A stretch of DNA of 64,000 nt from Acerihabitans arboris (GTDB lineage Bacteria > Pseudomonadota > Gammaproteobacteria > Enterobacterales > Enterobacteriaceae). Below, piece by piece: positions 28,610-39,715 of this stretch. The translations under genes and the position numbers were made by a program. The stretch's first letter is position 1, and every line of letters begins with the position of its first letter. The notes below the pieces were generated by a model. It searched no databases, was not told the origin of the DNA, and was given only the letters and a program-made list of their open reading frames with translations. The stretch is from the NCBI RefSeq assembly GCF_010131535.1, contig NZ_WUBS01000006.1:124001-188000 (forward strand), in the 5' to 3' direction.

Positions 28610-30115
28610 ATGGCACGAAGCAATATAGAAACTCCTGAGGCGATTGACGCCGCGCAGCCCTGGATTAAGAGCGAACGTTATAAAGAGGGCTTCTTTACCC
28701 AGTTGGTTACCGACGAATTGGCTCACGGCATCAGTGAAGACGTGGTGCGGGCGATCTCGGCTAAACGTAATGAACCGGAATGGATGCTGGAGTTTCGTCT
28801 TAATGCCTACCGCGCCTGGTTGGACATGGAAGAACCCCACTGGTTGAAAGCGCATTATAAAAAGCTGGATTATAACGATTACAGCTATTACTCCGCGCCG
28901 TCGTGCGGCAGCTGCGATGACAACTGCGGTTCCCAGCCGGGGGCGATGCAGCAGTCAGGCCCGGACGCGGCCAAAAACTACCTGACCGACGAAGTGGAAA
29001 AGGCGTTCAATCAGCTGGGCGTGCCGGTGCGTGAAGGCGCGGAAGTGGCGGTTGACGCTATTTTTGACTCGGTGTCCGTCTCGACCACTTATCGCGATAA
29101 GCTGGCGAAAGAAGGCATCATTTTTTGCTCATTTGGCGAAGCCATCCACGAGCACTCGGATCTGGTGCGCCAGTACCTGGGCAGCGTCGTGCCGCCGAAT
29201 GATAATTTCTTCGCGGCGCTGAACTCCGCCGTCGCCTCCGACGGCACCTTCGTGTATATCCCGAAAGGGGTGCGCTGCCCGATGGAGCTGTCCACGTATT
29301 TCCGGATTAACGCCGCGAAAACCGGCCAGTTCGAACGCACCATCCTGATTGCCGATGAAGGCAGCTATGTCAGCTATATCGAAGGCTGCTCCGCGCCGGT
29401 GCGCGACAGCTACCAGTTGCACGCCGCGGTGGTGGAGGTCATTGCCCACAAAAACGCCGAGGTGAAATATTCCACGGTGCAGAACTGGTTCGCCGGCAGC
29501 GAAACCGAAGGCGGCATCCTGAACTTCGTGACCAAGCGCGCATTATGCGCAGGTGAAAATTCCAAGATGTCATGGACGCAGTCGGAAACGGGTTCGGCCA
29601 TTACCTGGAAATATCCGAGCGTTATCCTGCGCGGCGATAATTCGGTGGGCGAGTTCTTCTCGGTGGCCCTGACCAACGGGCGCCAGCAGGCCGATACCGG
29701 CACCAAGATGATTCATATCGGCAAGAATACCCGTTCAACCATTATTTCCAAGGGCATTTCGGCCGGCAACAGCGAGAATACCTATCGCGGCCTGGTAAAA
29801 ATCATGCCCAGCGCCACCAACGCGCGAAACTTTACCCAATGCGACTCAATGCTGATTGGCAGCGAAAGCGGCGCGCATACCTTCCCTTATGTGGAAGTGC
29901 GCAACAATACCGCCCAGCTGGAGCATGAGGCGACGACCTCGCGCATTGGCGAAGACCAGCTATTTTATTGCCGCCAGCGTGGTATCAGCGAGGACGACGC
30001 CATCTCGATGATCGTTAACGGGTTCTGTAAGGACGTGTTCTCGGAGCTGCCGCTGGAATTTGCCGTCGAGGCGCAAAAACTTTTGGCCATCAGCCTTGAA
30101 CACAGCGTGGGTTAA
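28610..30115 (+). CDS. sufB: Fe-S cluster scaffold subunit SufB
   Basis: With SufC and SufD forms the SufBC2D complex on which Fe-S clusters are assembled from sulfur delivered by SufE. The protein has 501 residues. The N-terminal cysteine-rich stretch SCGSCDDNC, the beta-helix core and the C-terminal [21 protein letters not shown] are intact; Cys411 there corresponds to the essential Cys405 of E. coli. It starts 13 bases after sufA. After it comes an unusually long 78-base gap to sufC. Confidence 0.97.
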   Translation: MARSNIETPEAIDAAQPWIKSERYKEGFFTQLVTDELAHGISEDVVRAISAKRNEPEWMLEFRLNAYRAWLDMEEPHWLKAHYKKLDYNDYSYYSAPSCGSCDDNCGSQPGAMQQSGPDAAKNYLTDEVEKAFNQLGVPVREGAEVAVDAIFDSVSVSTTYRDKLAKEGIIFCSFGEAIHEHSDLVRQYLGSVVPPNDNFFAALNSAVASDGTFVYIPKGVRCPMELSTYFRINAAKTGQFERTILIADEGSYVSYIEGCSAPVRDSYQLHAAVVEVIAHKNAEVKYSTVQNWFAGSETEGGILNFVTKRALCAGENSKMSWTQSETGSAITWKYPSVILRGDNSVGEFFSVALTNGRQQADTGTKMIHIGKNTRSTIISKGISAGNSENTYRGLVKIMPSATNARNFTQCDSMLIGSESGAHTFPYVEVRNNTAQLEHEATTSRIGEDQLFYCRQRGISEDDAISMIVNGFCKDVFSELPLEFAVEAQKLLAISLEHSVG

Positions 30116-30193
30116 TCCTGCTTTTAGTTGCCGACCGCGCACCAGCATTGGCTCCCAGTACGGGCGCACAGAAAGTCGGGTAAAGGAAAAAAT

Positions 30194-30940
30194 ATGTTAA
30201 CAGTTCGCAATTTAAACGTCAGTGTGGAAGATAATGCCATTCTCAAAGGAGTGAACCTGGAAGTCAGGCCCGGCGAGGTGCATGCGATCATGGGGCCGAA
30301 CGGGTCCGGTAAAAGCACCCTGTCCGCCACGCTTGCCGGTCGGGATGATTATCAGGTCACCGACGGCGAAGTGCTGTTCAAAGGCAAGGATTTGCTGGCG
30401 CTGGAACCGGAAGAACGGGCTGGCGAAGGCATCTTCATGGCGTTTCAGTATCCGGTGGAAATTCCCGGCGTCAGCAATCAGTTCTTTTTGCAGACCGCGG
30501 TTAACGCGGTGCGTAAGTACCGTAACCAGGAACCCCTGGACCGCTTTGATTTTGCCGATTTTATCGAAGAAAAAATCGCCTTGCTGAAGATGCCGCCCGA
30601 TCTGCTGACCCGCTCGGTAAACGTCGGTTTCTCGGGCGGTGAAAAAAAACGTAACGATATTCTGCAAATGGCGGCGCTGGAGCCGGAACTCTGCATCCTC
30701 GACGAGACCGATTCCGGCCTGGATATCGATGCGCTGAAAGTGGTGGCGCACGGGGTCAATTCGCTGCGCAACGAGCGCCGCTCGTTTATTATCGTGACCC
30801 ATTACCAACGTATTCTGGATTATGTCAAACCGGATCACGTACACGTGCTTTACCAGGGGCGCATTGTTAAATCCGGTGATTTTTCCCTGGTGAAACAGCT
30901 TGAGGAGCAAGGCTATGGCTGGCTTACCGAACAACAATAA
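30194..30940 (+). CDS. sufC: Fe-S assembly ATPase SufC
   Basis: ABC-type ATPase whose ATP binding rearranges SufB and SufD during cluster assembly; soluble, no membrane partner. The protein has 248 residues, identical in length to E. coli. The Walker A is GPNGSGKST, the signature FSGGEKKRN, the Walker B LCILDETDSGLD and the switch histidine VTHYQR. Start ATG 30194 has AAAGGA 7 bases ahead; the earlier in-frame start at 30128 would add non-conserved sequence. It overlaps sufD by 26 bases. Confidence 0.97.
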   Translation: MLTVRNLNVSVEDNAILKGVNLEVRPGEVHAIMGPNGSGKSTLSATLAGRDDYQVTDGEVLFKGKDLLALEPEERAGEGIFMAFQYPVEIPGVSNQFFLQTAVNAVRKYRNQEPLDRFDFADFIEEKIALLKMPPDLLTRSVNVGFSGGEKKRNDILQMAALEPELCILDETDSGLDIDALKVVAHGVNSLRNERRSFIIVTHYQRILDYVKPDHVHVLYQGRIVKSGDFSLVKQLEEQGYGWLTEQQ

Positions 30941-32216
30941 TGCCCAGGCGTTGCAACAATGGCACCATCTGTTCGAGGGACAGAGCCTGAGCCGCTCCGC
31001 CCAGGCCTATGAACACTGGCATAGCGTCGAACGCCTCGGCCTGCCGACGCGTAAACACGAAAACTGGAAATATACCCCGCTGGACGGCCTGCTGTCGCAC
31101 AGCTTCGCCTTTATGGAAGCCAAAAGCGTCAGCCCGCAGCGGCGCGACCAACTGAGCCTGGGTCTGGAGGCCGTGCGCCTGGTATTTGTCGACGGCCGTT
31201 TCGAGCCAAGGCTGAGCGATGTCGATACCGGCTTCTGGCAGGTCAGCGTCGAGCGGGGCGCCGAGCGCCTGACGTTGCCCGAGCCTATCCAGCCGGAGAT
31301 TTTCCTGCACCTGACCGAAAGCCTGAGCCGCGAAACCACCCGCGTGCGCCTGCCGGCCGGTAAGGCGGCGGAAAAACCGCTCTACCTGCTGCATATCAGC
31401 AGCGGCGGGGCGAACGGGGAAGCGCTGAATACGCTGCATTACCGTCACCATATCGAGGTGGCGAGCGGGGCGCAGGCGCAGATTATCGAACATTTTGTCA
31501 GCATCGACGACGGCCAGGCGCATTTTACCGGCTCGCGCCTGACGCTGATGGTTGGCGATAACGCCCAGGTGGCGCATATTAAGCTGGCGTTCGAAAACCG
31601 CGCCAGTTACCACTTTGCCCATAACGATATTCATATCGGCCGCGATGCGGTGGTGCGCAGCAGCAGTTTCCTGCTGGGCGCGGGGCTGACCCGCCACCAG
31701 ACCAGCGCCCGGCTCGACGGGGAAGGCTCGGATCTGGCTATCAACAGCCTGCTGCTGCCGTCGGGCAACGACGTAACGGATACCCGGACGTATCTTGAGC
31801 ATAATAAAGGGTATTGCCTAAGCCGTCAGCTGCATAAGGTCATTGCGCGCGAGCGCGGCAAAGGTGTGTTTAACGGGCTGATCAAAGTCGCTAAGCACGC
31901 CATCAAGACCGATGGGCAGATGACCAATAACAATCTGTTGATGGATCGCCTGGCCGAAGTCGATACCAAACCGCAGTTGGAGATTTACGCCGACGACGTG
32001 AAATGCGGCCATGGCGCCACCGTGGGGCGTATCGACGAAGAGCAGATGTTCTACCTGCGATCGCGCGGCATTCGCCACGAGGATGCGGAAAAAATGATTA
32101 TCCATGCCTTCGCCGCTGAAATCACCGAGGCGATTGGTAACGAGACGGTACGGGAAACGGTTCTGGCCCGCATCGCCGATTCTTTACAGGGGGGAGTGAA
32201 TGTCTTATCCCATTGA
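30915..32216 (+). CDS. sufD: Fe-S assembly protein SufD
   Basis: Paralogue of SufB and partner in SufBC2D, needed for iron entry into the scaffold. The protein has 433 residues. It starts [21 protein letters not shown], as in relatives; [18 protein letters not shown], THxT-like beta-helix sequence and the C-terminal [38 protein letters not shown] are diagnostic and include His and Lys residues at the SufB interface. The start lies inside sufC, indicating translational coupling. Confidence 0.97.
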   Translation: MAGLPNNNNAQALQQWHHLFEGQSLSRSAQAYEHWHSVERLGLPTRKHENWKYTPLDGLLSHSFAFMEAKSVSPQRRDQLSLGLEAVRLVFVDGRFEPRLSDVDTGFWQVSVERGAERLTLPEPIQPEIFLHLTESLSRETTRVRLPAGKAAEKPLYLLHISSGGANGEALNTLHYRHHIEVASGAQAQIIEHFVSIDDGQAHFTGSRLTLMVGDNAQVAHIKLAFENRASYHFAHNDIHIGRDAVVRSSSFLLGAGLTRHQTSARLDGEGSDLAINSLLLPSGNDVTDTRTYLEHNKGYCLSRQLHKVIARERGKGVFNGLIKVAKHAIKTDGQMTNNNLLMDRLAEVDTKPQLEIYADDVKCGHGATVGRIDEEQMFYLRSRGIRHEDAEKMIIHAFAAEITEAIGNETVRETVLARIADSLQGGVNVLSH

Positions 32217-33423
32217 GCGCGTCCGGTCGGATTTCCCGATACTGGCACGGCAGGTTAACGGGCATCCGCTAGCCTATCTGGACAGCGCCGCCAGCTCCCA
32301 GAAGCCCAACGTCGTTATCGACAGTGAAAGCGACTATTATCGCCAGGGATATGCCGCCGTACATCGCGGCATCCATACCCTGAGCGCCGAAGCCACCGGC
32401 CGGATGGAAGACGTCCGCGCCCAGGCCGCGCGTTTTATCAACGCGGCCTCGGTGGATGAAATCGTCTTTGTCAAAGGCACCACCGAAGGCATCAACCTGG
32501 TGGCCAACAGCTATGGCCGGCATTTTTTCCAGCCCGGCGACAACCTGATTATTACCGAAATGGAGCATCACTCCAATATCGTTCCCTGGCAGATGATCGC
32601 CCTGGAAAAACGGGTTGAAATCCGCGTATTGCCGCTGCTGCCCGACGGGCGGCTGGATGAGTCGCGCCTTGACGCGCTGGTGGATTCGCGTACCCGCCTG
32701 CTGGCAATCACCCAGGTATCCAATGTCCTGGGCACGGTCAATCCGCTCGACCGGCTGATAGCGCGCGCGCGCGCCTTGGCCCCGCTGGTGGTGCTGGTGG
32801 ATGGCGCCCAGGGCATCATGCACCAGAAGGTGGACGTGCAGGCGCTGGATTGCGATTTCTACGTGTTCTCCGGCCATAAAATCTACGGCCCGACCGGCAT
32901 CGGCATTCTGTACGGCAAAAAACAGCTGCTCGACGGCATGCCGCCGTGGGAAGGGGGCGGTTCGATGATCCGCACCGTCAGCCTGAGCGAAGGCACCACC
33001 TTCCTGGACGCGCCATGGCGCTTTGAGGCGGGTTCGCCCAATACCGCCGGGATGATGGGGCTGGGCGCCGCGCTGAGCTATGTGGAGGCCCTGGGCATCG
33101 ACCATATCCATGCCTACGAGCGGGAGCTGATGCGTTATGCCCTGGAGGCGCTGCAGCAGGTGCCCGATCTGATCCTCTATGGCCCCGCCGATCGCGCCGG
33201 GGCAATCGCCTTTAACCTGGGCAAGCACCATGCCTATGACGTGGGCAGTTTCCTCGATCAGTACGGCATCGCCATCCGCACCGGACATCATTGCGCCATG
33301 CCGCTGATGGCGTATTATCAGGTGCCTAGCATGTGCCGCGCTTCCCTGGCGCTCTATACCACCCGGGAAGACATCGATCGGCTGGTGGCCGGTTTGATCC
33401 GCGTGCGGCAGTTGCTGGGTTAA
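32200..33423 (+). CDS. sufS: cysteine desulfurase SufS
   Basis: Pyridoxal-phosphate enzyme that takes sulfur from cysteine as a persulfide and passes it to SufE. The protein has 407 residues. The PLP lysine is Lys227 in [12 protein letters not shown]; the persulfide Cys365 lies in [23 protein letters not shown] and VDGAQG also match class V aminotransferases of the SufS type. It overlaps sufD by 17 bases. PdxH and PdxY, encoded further on, supply its cofactor. Confidence 0.97.
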   Translation: MSYPIERVRSDFPILARQVNGHPLAYLDSAASSQKPNVVIDSESDYYRQGYAAVHRGIHTLSAEATGRMEDVRAQAARFINAASVDEIVFVKGTTEGINLVANSYGRHFFQPGDNLIITEMEHHSNIVPWQMIALEKRVEIRVLPLLPDGRLDESRLDALVDSRTRLLAITQVSNVLGTVNPLDRLIARARALAPLVVLVDGAQGIMHQKVDVQALDCDFYVFSGHKIYGPTGIGILYGKKQLLDGMPPWEGGGSMIRTVSLSEGTTFLDAPWRFEAGSPNTAGMMGLGAALSYVEALGIDHIHAYERELMRYALEALQQVPDLILYGPADRAGAIAFNLGKHHAYDVGSFLDQYGIAIRTGHHCAMPLMAYYQVPSMCRASLALYTTREDIDRLVAGLIRVRQLLG

Positions 33424-33447
33424 TTCTGATAGCCAGGGAGAACATCA

Positions 33448-33861
33448 ATGGCAGGTTTACCGGATAAAGAAAAACTATTACGCAACTTTTCCCGCTGCGG
33501 CAATTGGGAAGAGCGGTATATGTATATTATCGAGCTTGGCGGCCAGCTGCCGCCGTTGCCGGATGACGCGCGCAGCGCCGATAACCTGATTGCCGGCTGC
33601 CAGAGCCAGGTGTGGATTGTGATCTCCACCGATGAAGCGGGCAACGTCCGGCTGTTTGGCGACAGCGACGCGGCCATCGTCAAGGGCCTGATCGCCACGG
33701 TGTTTATCCTCTACCAGGGATTAACGCCGCGGCAGATTGTTGAACTGGATGTGCGGTCCTTTTTCAACGAGTTGGCGTTGGGACAACATTTGACCCCGTC
33801 CCGGTCCCAGGGTCTTGAAGCCATGGTGCGCGGCATCAGGGCCAAGGCCGCCAACCTGTAG
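33448..33861 (+). CDS. sufE: sulfur acceptor protein SufE
   Basis: Stimulates SufS and carries the persulfide to SufB. The protein has 137 residues. The acceptor cysteine is Cys51 in [11 protein letters not shown], and [13 protein letters not shown] is family-typical. It starts 24 bases after sufS behind AGGGAGA and is the last gene of the operon. Confidence 0.97.
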   Translation: MAGLPDKEKLLRNFSRCGNWEERYMYIIELGGQLPPLPDDARSADNLIAGCQSQVWIVISTDEAGNVRLFGDSDAAIVKGLIATVFILYQGLTPRQIVELDVRSFFNELALGQHLTPSRSQGLEAMVRGIRAKAANL

Positions 33862-34176
33862 GTCCACGTACCGTCCGCCCTCCGCGGGCGGAGCTTCCCC
33901 CGGCCGCCCGTCCACGCGCATGGCCGCGCCCCTGGCGGCATCGGGCGCTGTCCCGCCGCCCGGCACGCAACGCAACTCTCCCAGTTTTCCCGCTGCGTTT
34001 ACCCGGCATTCGCCTGCTCATTGGCTAAACTCACATTATCAGCGTTATCCGATGGCGAGCGATGGGTTTGGCTGTTATTCGTGTAGCCGGGCCCGCGCTT
34101 GTCGTCGATACGGCAACGGGAAGCCTGGAACCAACGATAACAACAATTCGGGATTAAAACTTAGCGGGATATGATT
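33862..34176. other. sufE-ldtE intergenic region
   Basis: 315 bases without a gene. A 7-bp hairpin TCCGCCC / GGGCGGA (33874-33880 with 33886-33892) just after sufE lacks a T-run and may still slow or end transcription. The rest is GC-rich with no clear promoter; GCGGGAT before the ldtE start serves as its ribosome site. Confidence 0.4.
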
Positions 34177-35235
34177 ATGAAACATGCGTGGACCCTGAAA
34201 TGTATCGCCTTCGCTACCTGCCTTGCCGGGGGAATATCCGCCGCGGGCGCCACCGAATATGCGTTGCCGGCGGAAAACAGCCGTTTAATCGGTGAAAATG
34301 TCACCGCCACCGTCGCCAGCGACGGCGGTTCGCTGGAATCCATCGCCGCGACCTACAAAATCGGCCTGCTGGCCATGCTTGAGGCCAATCCTGGCACGGA
34401 TCCCTATCTACCCCAGGCGGGTTCGATCCTGACCATACCGACCCAGATGCTGTTGCCCGATACCCCCCGCCAGGGCATTGTCATCAACCTGGCCGAGCTG
34501 CGGCTCTATTATTACCCCAAAGGTGAAAACAAAGTGATCGTCTACCCCATCGGCATCGGCCAGCTTGGCCGCAACACCCCGGTGATGACGACTGCCATTA
34601 CCCAGAAAATCCCCAACCCGACCTGGACGCCGACGCCCAACATTCGTAAGCATTACCTGGTGGAGCAGGGCATCACACTGCCGGCGGTGGTCCCGGCGGG
34701 GCCGGACAACCCCATGGGGCTGTTTGCCATGCGCCTGGCGGCCGGCAAGGGCACTTACCTGATACATGGCACCAACGCCAACTTCGGTATCGGCATGCGC
34801 GTCAGCTCCGGCTGCATGCGCCTGCGGCCCGAGGATATCAAGGCGTTATTCGACCAGGTGCCGGTGGGGACCAGGGTCCAGGTAGTAAACGATGCGGTGA
34901 AGGTATCCCTAGAGCCGGACGGCAAGCGCTATATCGAGGTTCACCAACCGCTGTCACGCAACGATCGCGACGATCCGCAGACCATGCGCATCGCCTATAG
35001 CGCCAAGGTGAAGACGTTCCTGAACGACCCGGCCACCGATCGCGCCGTGGCCGACCAGGCTATCGTGCGCCGTTCCGGCATGCCGGTGCTGATCTCCACC
35101 GGCGAGGCGGTGGACCGCCTGCCGGCGGACGCGCCGGCGGTACAAAGCGTCAAAACGCCGGTGACGGCGACGCCGGTCACCAGCGTCACCAATAATAGCC
35201 CTGCCCGGGATGCTGCCGGGGTTTCGGCGCAATAA
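34177..35235 (+). CDS. ldtE: L,D-transpeptidase LdtE (YnhG)
   Basis: Periplasmic YkuD-type enzyme that makes 3-3 (mDAP-mDAP) cross-links in peptidoglycan. The protein has 352 residues from ATG 34177; an ATG two codons earlier is too close to the ribosome site. A signal peptide ends near AAGATEYALP. A LysM-like segment (residues about 45-88) precedes the catalytic domain: NLAELRLYYYPKGENKVIVYPIG, His197 in YLIHGTN and Cys213 in SSGCMRLR. A polar Thr/Val/Pro-rich tail ends the protein. It lies by lpp, as in E. coli. Among the five E. coli Ldt enzymes, position and sequence favour LdtE. Confidence 0.93.
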   Translation: MKHAWTLKCIAFATCLAGGISAAGATEYALPAENSRLIGENVTATVASDGGSLESIAATYKIGLLAMLEANPGTDPYLPQAGSILTIPTQMLLPDTPRQGIVINLAELRLYYYPKGENKVIVYPIGIGQLGRNTPVMTTAITQKIPNPTWTPTPNIRKHYLVEQGITLPAVVPAGPDNPMGLFAMRLAAGKGTYLIHGTNANFGIGMRVSSGCMRLRPEDIKALFDQVPVGTRVQVVNDAVKVSLEPDGKRYIEVHQPLSRNDRDDPQTMRIAYSAKVKTFLNDPATDRAVADQAIVRRSGMPVLISTGEAVDRLPADAPAVQSVKTPVTATPVTSVTNNSPARDAAGVSAQ

Positions 35236-35413
35236 CCTTTATTCCTGCGCACCGGCCGTTAGCGGCCCGTCAGGCGCGTTGCAGACGCAATTTCAGCGGT
35301 GCCGCCTGCGTGGGGTGGTGTCGCAAGGCATTGTCTGGGCACGGTTGGGAAAAGCTTAGGCAAATTACGGCGGGGGAAGGTCGAATCCGCAGCACAGGGC
35401 CGGAGTTAGGCGG

Positions 35414-35446
35414 GAAAAAAAATGGCGCACCAAGTGCGCCATTTTC
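35414..35446 (-). terminator. lpp terminator
   Basis: On the minus strand, a 12-bp stem with ends AATGGCGCAC / GTGCGCCATT (35421-35430 with 35434-35443) and a 3-base loop is followed by eight T, 18 bases after the lpp stop. Typical of the very stable lpp mRNA. Confidence 0.93.
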
Positions 35447-35464
35447 TAAACAAGTCTATGACTC

Positions 35465-35701
35465 TTATTTACGATAAGAGTGAGCTTGGTTATCTAAACG
35501 TTGGTTAGCACGGGCAGCGTCTTCTTTAGCAGCCTGTGTGTCCGCACGAATAGCGGTTACATCGTTGCTGAGCTGGTCAACTTTCGCGTTCAGAGTTTGA
35601 ACGTCAGAGGACAGCTGATCGATTTTAGCGTTGCTTGAACAGCCAGCAAGCAGAGTGGAACCCAAAATTACCGCGCCCAGTACCAGTTTAGTACGATTCA
35701 T
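35465..35701 (-). CDS. lpp: major outer membrane (Braun) lipoprotein Lpp
   Basis: Abundant trimeric lipoprotein that ties the outer membrane to peptidoglycan. The protein has 78 residues: a signal peptide with lipobox LLAGC, the mature start [21 protein letters not shown], a heptad-repeat coiled coil, and the C-terminal lysine that is linked to mDAP. The leader and promoter (next entry) are also strongly conserved. Neighbour LdtE belongs to the same enzyme family as those that attach Lpp (ErfK, YbiS, YcfS). Confidence 0.98.
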   Translation of the reverse strand: MNRTKLVLGAVILGSTLLAGCSSNAKIDQLSSDVQTLNAKVDQLSNDVTAIRADTQAAKEDAARANQRLDNQAHSYRK

Positions 35702-35746
35702 TATTAATACCCTCTAGATTGAGTTAATCTCCATGTAGCATTACAA

Positions 35747-35775
35747 GTATTACACAAAGTATTTTCGAAGGAGAA
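35747..35775 (-). promoter_or_regulatory. lpp promoter
   Basis: On the minus strand, -35 TTCTCC (35775-35770), 17-base spacer, -10 TAATAC (35752-35747). The leader that follows, including CTACATGGAGATTAACTCAA, is nearly identical to the E. coli lpp leader. The -35 differs from E. coli TTCTCA at one base. Confidence 0.85.
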
Positions 35776-35995
35776 CAATTTTTAGCAATAAAACGATTAA
35801 ATTCGATTGAGTGCTCAAAGAAACATCTTGTTTTACAGAGAGGTTAAAAAAAAAGGGCTTATCAGCCACCTTCCATAAGAAAACTCTGATTAAGGTCGGG
35901 TAAAATGGCAGGGTGTTTTTGTGCTATTACCGCTTTTTTATTGCCGGGTTTTGCATTAACGAGCGGAAATTACCCGGTCCGGGGTTTTAACAGGC
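35776..35995. other. lpp-pykF intergenic region
   Basis: AT-rich upstream flank of the lpp promoter (to about 35850), as in E. coli where such A/T tracts boost lpp. The rest shows no gene or clear site up to the pykF terminator. Confidence 0.5.
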
Positions 35996-36024
35996 AAAAA
36001 AAAAGCCCCCGGCAAGCCGGAGGC
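35996..36024 (-). terminator. pykF terminator
   Basis: On the minus strand, stem GCCTCCGG / CCGGGGGC (36024-36017 with 36012-36005) with a short loop, followed by nine T; one G-T pair. It lies 20 bases after the pykF stop. Confidence 0.85.
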
Positions 36025-36043
36025 GCAGGTGATAAAACCCGGA

Positions 36044-37456
36044 TTACAGCAGATGAACGGACGCGGTGTTGGTGGTTCCGCTTGGAACCAGGGCACCGGA
36101 AACCATCACGATGATTTCGCCTTTCTTGGCCAGGCCGGTTTCGATGGCCATGGCTTTGCCGATGCGGTAAAAATCATCGGTAGAGGCGATTTCGTCCACC
36201 AGCTGGCAGGTAACGCCTTTGGACAGCAGCAGCTGACGCGCGGTAATGGCGTTGGTGGTCAACGCCAGGATTTCCGCTTTAGGGAAATATTTGCGTACCG
36301 CTTTGGCGGATTTCCCGCCTTCGGTCGCCACGACAATCAGCGGCGCTTCCAGTTTTTCGGCGGTTTCCACCGCGCCGCGGCATACGGCTTCGGTGATGCG
36401 CAGCTTACGGCTGTCGTTAATGCTGTCGATACGGCTCGGCATAACGCGGTCGGTACGATCGCAGATGGTGGCCATGATGGTCACCGCTTCCAAAGGATAT
36501 TTCCCTTTGGCGCTTTCACCGGACAGCATTACCGCATCGGTGCCGTCGATGATGGCATTGGCCACGTCGCCGGCTTCCGCACGGGTCGGACGGGGGTTCT
36601 TGATCATGGAATCAAGCATCTGGGTGGCGGTAATGACCACTTTGCGCGCGCGATTACATTTCTCGATCATCATCTTCTGGGCGAAGATCACTTCTTCCAC
36701 CGGAATTTCCACGCCCAGGTCGCCACGGGCAACCATGATGCCGTCGGACGCTTCCAGGATTTCGTCAAAATTGTTCAGGCCTTCCTGGTTTTCAATTTTG
36801 GAGATGATCTGGATATGCTCGCCGCCGTGTTGTTTCAGATGTTCGCGAATTTCCAACACATCGGAGCGTTTACGGATGAAGGAAGCGGCAATGAAGTCCA
36901 CGCCTTGTTCGCAGCCGAAAATCAGGTCGCCCTTGTCTTTTTCGGCCAGCGCCGGCAGCGCGATGGAAACGCCCGGCAGGTTAACGCCTTTGTTTTCGCC
37001 CAGGTCGCCGTTGTTCAATACTTTGCAGACCACGGTGCCGTCGGTAACGTCGATAACTTCCATGCCCAGCAGGCCGTCATCGACCAGCACGGTATTGCCG
37101 ACCGACAGGTCCCTGGCAAAGCCCGAATAGGTTACCGCGACGCGGTCCCTGGTGCCGACGACCGTTTGGTCGGTGGTGAAGGTGAAGGTCTGGCCGGCGG
37201 TCAATGATACGTCATTGCCGTTTTCCAGTTTCATGGTGCGGATTTCCGGGCCTTTGGTATCAAGCAGGATGGCCGCTTTCTTGCCGGTCTCCTGCAGGAT
37301 GGCGCGCAGGTTGGTAATGCGGTTGCCGTGTTCTTCAAAGTCGCCGTGGGAGAAGTTGAGACGCATGACGTTCATGCCTGCGTTCAGCAGTTTGGACAGC
37401 ATTTCTTTCGATTCAGTTTTTGGACCGATGGTACAAACGATTTTCGTCTTTTTCAT
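36044..37456 (-). CDS. pykF: pyruvate kinase I
   Basis: Last step of glycolysis: phosphoenolpyruvate and ADP to pyruvate and ATP; the PykF form is activated by fructose 1,6-bisphosphate. The protein has 470 residues, exactly the E. coli length. [32 protein letters not shown], the active-site signature [14 protein letters not shown] and [31 protein letters not shown] (split here only as landmarks) are intact, as is the C-terminal effector domain. It opposes PpsA, encoded earlier in the window. Single gene with its own terminator. Confidence 0.98.
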   Translation of the reverse strand: MKKTKIVCTIGPKTESKEMLSKLLNAGMNVMRLNFSHGDFEEHGNRITNLRAILQETGKKAAILLDTKGPEIRTMKLENGNDVSLTAGQTFTFTTDQTVVGTRDRVAVTYSGFARDLSVGNTVLVDDGLLGMEVIDVTDGTVVCKVLNNGDLGENKGVNLPGVSIALPALAEKDKGDLIFGCEQGVDFIAASFIRKRSDVLEIREHLKQHGGEHIQIISKIENQEGLNNFDEILEASDGIMVARGDLGVEIPVEEVIFAQKMMIEKCNRARKVVITATQMLDSMIKNPRPTRAEAGDVANAIIDGTDAVMLSGESAKGKYPLEAVTIMATICDRTDRVMPSRIDSINDSRKLRITEAVCRGAVETAEKLEAPLIVVATEGGKSAKAVRKYFPKAEILALTTNAITARQLLLSKGVTCQLVDEIASTDDFYRIGKAMAIETGLAKKGEIIVMVSGALVPSGTTNTASVHLL

Positions 37457-37991
37457 AACAATGGTATCTGCAAGTTGTGTTGGATGATAAATCTGATATA
37501 TCGCCGGTGAGCGTCGACGACGAAAAATTGTGCAGCCTTGCGAGCCTGTTCCCCATGTTCAAGGATAGGAGACAAAAGTGAGAAAATGATGAAAATAAAT
37601 CTAAACTCTCTGGCCGGACGTTCCGGCAAGCGGTAGTGGATAGGTCTGTTTTAATTAGTATTTGGCTAATCAATGGGCTAAAGCCATTCAATTGAAATAA
37701 CGTTTTGTATTATAGTTATTGAGCCGGCGGAAACAAGATAAAAACAGCACAAATAATGCGTAAGCCGTGAAAAAAAGTGCATTTGTGGAATTTTTGCAAA
37801 TTTTTAGTATCAAGTGTTGCGCAGATGCACAACAAAATCAGTAACCAGTATGCAACAATGGGGTTAAAAGCGGGCAAGGGATTTGAATAACGGCAAAGCG
37901 TCTTTTTAGGCGCGGCATAGACGTCATAAACGCGCCTTGGTAAACATCGGGAAAAAAAGGGTAAAGGGCGACTACAAGGAAAGGATTTATT
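37457..37991. other. pykF upstream region
   Basis: 535 bases without a gene between pykF and the tRNA pair; it should contain the pykF promoter. TTCAATTGAA at 37687-37696 is a palindrome, but it does not fit the Cra operator closely. The rest holds nothing recognisable. Confidence 0.4.
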
Positions 37992-38068
37992 TGGTGCGTC
38001 CGAGTGGACTCGAACCACCGACCCCCACCATGTCAAGGTGGTGCTCTAACCAACTGAGCTACGGACGC
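37992..38068 (-). tRNA. valW: tRNA-Val (anticodon GAC)
   Basis: 77 bases including an encoded CCA end. On the minus strand it begins GCGTCCGTAGCTCAGTTGG; the anticodon stem-loop is CCACC-TTGACAT-GGTGG with anticodon GAC, and the T loop has GTTCGAGTC. Second in transcription order of a tandem pair, 8 bases after its twin, as valV-valW in E. coli; the individual symbol is by position only. Confidence 0.96.
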
Positions 38069-38076
38069 ACAAGAGG

Positions 38077-38153
38077 TGGTGCGTTCTAATGGACTCGAAC
38101 CATCGACCCCCACCATGTCAAGGTGGTGCTCTAACCAACTGAGCTAAGAACGC
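38077..38153 (-). tRNA. valV: tRNA-Val (anticodon GAC)
   Basis: 77 bases with encoded CCA. It begins GCGTTCTTAGCTCAGTTGG and shares the D arm, anticodon arm (GAC) and variable loop with its neighbour, but differs in acceptor and T stems by paired changes (for example GCGTTCT with AGAACGC). First in transcription order of the pair. Confidence 0.96.
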
Positions 38154-38341
38154 ATACTGCAAAACGCCGTCTGCCTGACAGCGGGACGAATATTAGCGGG
38201 CTATATCACCGCATGCAAGAGGAAAAAGCGTTTTTTCCCGCCTGGCGTGAACAACTGCCCATCTAATACACAGCGTGCCGGTTTTTTGACCGGCATGGGT
38301 GTGGCGGCACCGCCGCGGCGCTCCATCCGGTAGCGGCGCCG

Positions 38342-39715
38342 TCAGCGCGCCGCCCGGTTAAGGATAAGCCTGGATGGCTGGCGCTGGAGCCACAGCATGC
38401 GCATCATCATCAATATCGCCGCCGACGTCAGGCCGATGATAAAGCCGAACCAGAAACCGCTGGGCCCCATGGCGGGCGTCACATAATCCGTGAGCGCCAG
38501 GACATAGCCGCAGGGCAGGCCCAGCAGCCAGTAGGCGGTGAAGGTGATGAAAAAAATGGATCGGGTGTCTTTATACCCGCGCAGCACGCCGTTGCCGATC
38601 ACCTGGATGGAGTCGGAGATCTGGTATATCGCCGCCAGCGCCATCAGATGAGAGGCCATCGCCACCACCGCCGGCGAATCGTTATACAGCCTGGCTATCT
38701 GCACGCGATACATCAGGGTAAAGACAGCCGTCACGCAGGCCAGCATGATACCCATGCCCAGGCTGGTCCAGGCGGCGACCCGTGCCTGCTCCACATCGTT
38801 TTCCCCCAGGCGGAATCCCACGCGTATCGTCGCGGCGACGCCCATCGACAATGGCAGTACAAACATCAGGGCGCTGAAGTTCAGGGCTATCTGGTGTCCG
38901 GCCACCGAGACGATGCCCAGCGGCGTCACCAGCAGGGCCACCACGGCGAACAGCGTGACCTCGAAGAACAGCGACAGGGCCACCGGCAATCCAAGCCCGG
39001 CCAGCCTGCGCAGCGTCCGCCAGTCGGGCATGACCCGCGCCCCCGGCAGGCGCAGATCCTGGAAACTGCCGGCCCGGCGCATGTAGCACCACATCAGCAG
39101 GTACATTATCCAGTAAACCGACGCGGTGGCGATGCCGCACCCCACGCCGCCCATGGCCGGGATGCCGAATTTACCGTAGATGAAAATATAGTTGATGGGG
39201 ACATTGGCCAGCAGGCCGAGAAAACCGATCGCCATGCCGGGTTTGGTTTTGGACAGCCCCTCGCACTGGCAGCGCAATACCTGGAAAAACAGATAGCCGG
39301 GCACGCCCCACAGCAGGTAGTGCAGGTAAGCCACCGCTTTTTGCGCCAGCACCGGGTCCACATGCTGCATTCTTTCGATCACCAGGCGGCTGTTGTACAA
39401 CACCGCCATCACCAGTATCGCCGCGCCCGTGGCCAGCCAAAACCCCTGGCGCACCTGATGGGCAATGCGATCGCGGCGCCCCGAGCCGTTAAGCTGCGCG
39501 ATAACCGGGGTCAGCGCCAGGATAAGGCCGTGGCCGAACAGGATGGCGGGCAGCCAGATGGACGTGCCGACGGCGACGGCGGCCATATCGGTAGCGCTGA
39601 CGGAGCCGGACATGATGGTATCGACCACCCCCATCGACGTTTGGGCTATTTGCGCGAGAATAACCGGTATTGCCAAGAACATTAATGTACGCGCTTCCAG
39701 GAAGTACTTCTGCAC
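38342..39715 (-). CDS. mdtK: MATE-family multidrug efflux pump MdtK
   Basis: Inner-membrane Na+/H+-coupled exporter of drugs such as fluoroquinolones. The protein has 457 residues and 12 hydrophobic segments in two related halves. [27 protein letters not shown] and the C-half [24 protein letters not shown] are diagnostic. It starts with GTG (GTG CAG AAG TAC), since no ATG gives the conserved N-terminus [12 protein letters not shown]. It is divergent from ribE, as in E. coli. Confidence 0.95.
   Translation of the reverse strand: MQKYFLEARTLMFLAIPVILAQIAQTSMGVVDTIMSGSVSATDMAAVAVGTSIWLPAILFGHGLILALTPVIAQLNGSGRRDRIAHQVRQGFWLATGAAILVMAVLYNSRLVIERMQHVDPVLAQKAVAYLHYLLWGVPGYLFFQVLRCQCEGLSKTKPGMAIGFLGLLANVPINYIFIYGKFGIPAMGGVGCGIATASVYWIMYLLMWCYMRRAGSFQDLRLPGARVMPDWRTLRRLAGLGLPVALSLFFEVTLFAVVALLVTPLGIVSVAGHQIALNFSALMFVLPLSMGVAATIRVGFRLGENDVEQARVAAWTSLGMGIMLACVTAVFTLMYRVQIARLYNDSPAVVAMASHLMALAAIYQISDSIQVIGNGVLRGYKDTRSIFFITFTAYWLLGLPCGYVLALTDYVTPAMGPSGFWFGFIIGLTSAAILMMMRMLWLQRQPSRLILNRAAR

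Noticed and set aside
36029..37207. 392-codon frame opposite pykF
   Set aside because: Shadow of pykF; His/Gly/Gln-rich antisense translation typical of GC-rich codons.
37687..37696. Cra (FruR) site before pykF
   Set aside because: TTCAATTGAA is palindromic but does not fit the Cra consensus and lies over 230 bases upstream.
37992..38153. tRNA-Val pair as an integration site
   Set aside because: No partial tRNA copy or foreign gene nearby; the flanking order is ancestral.
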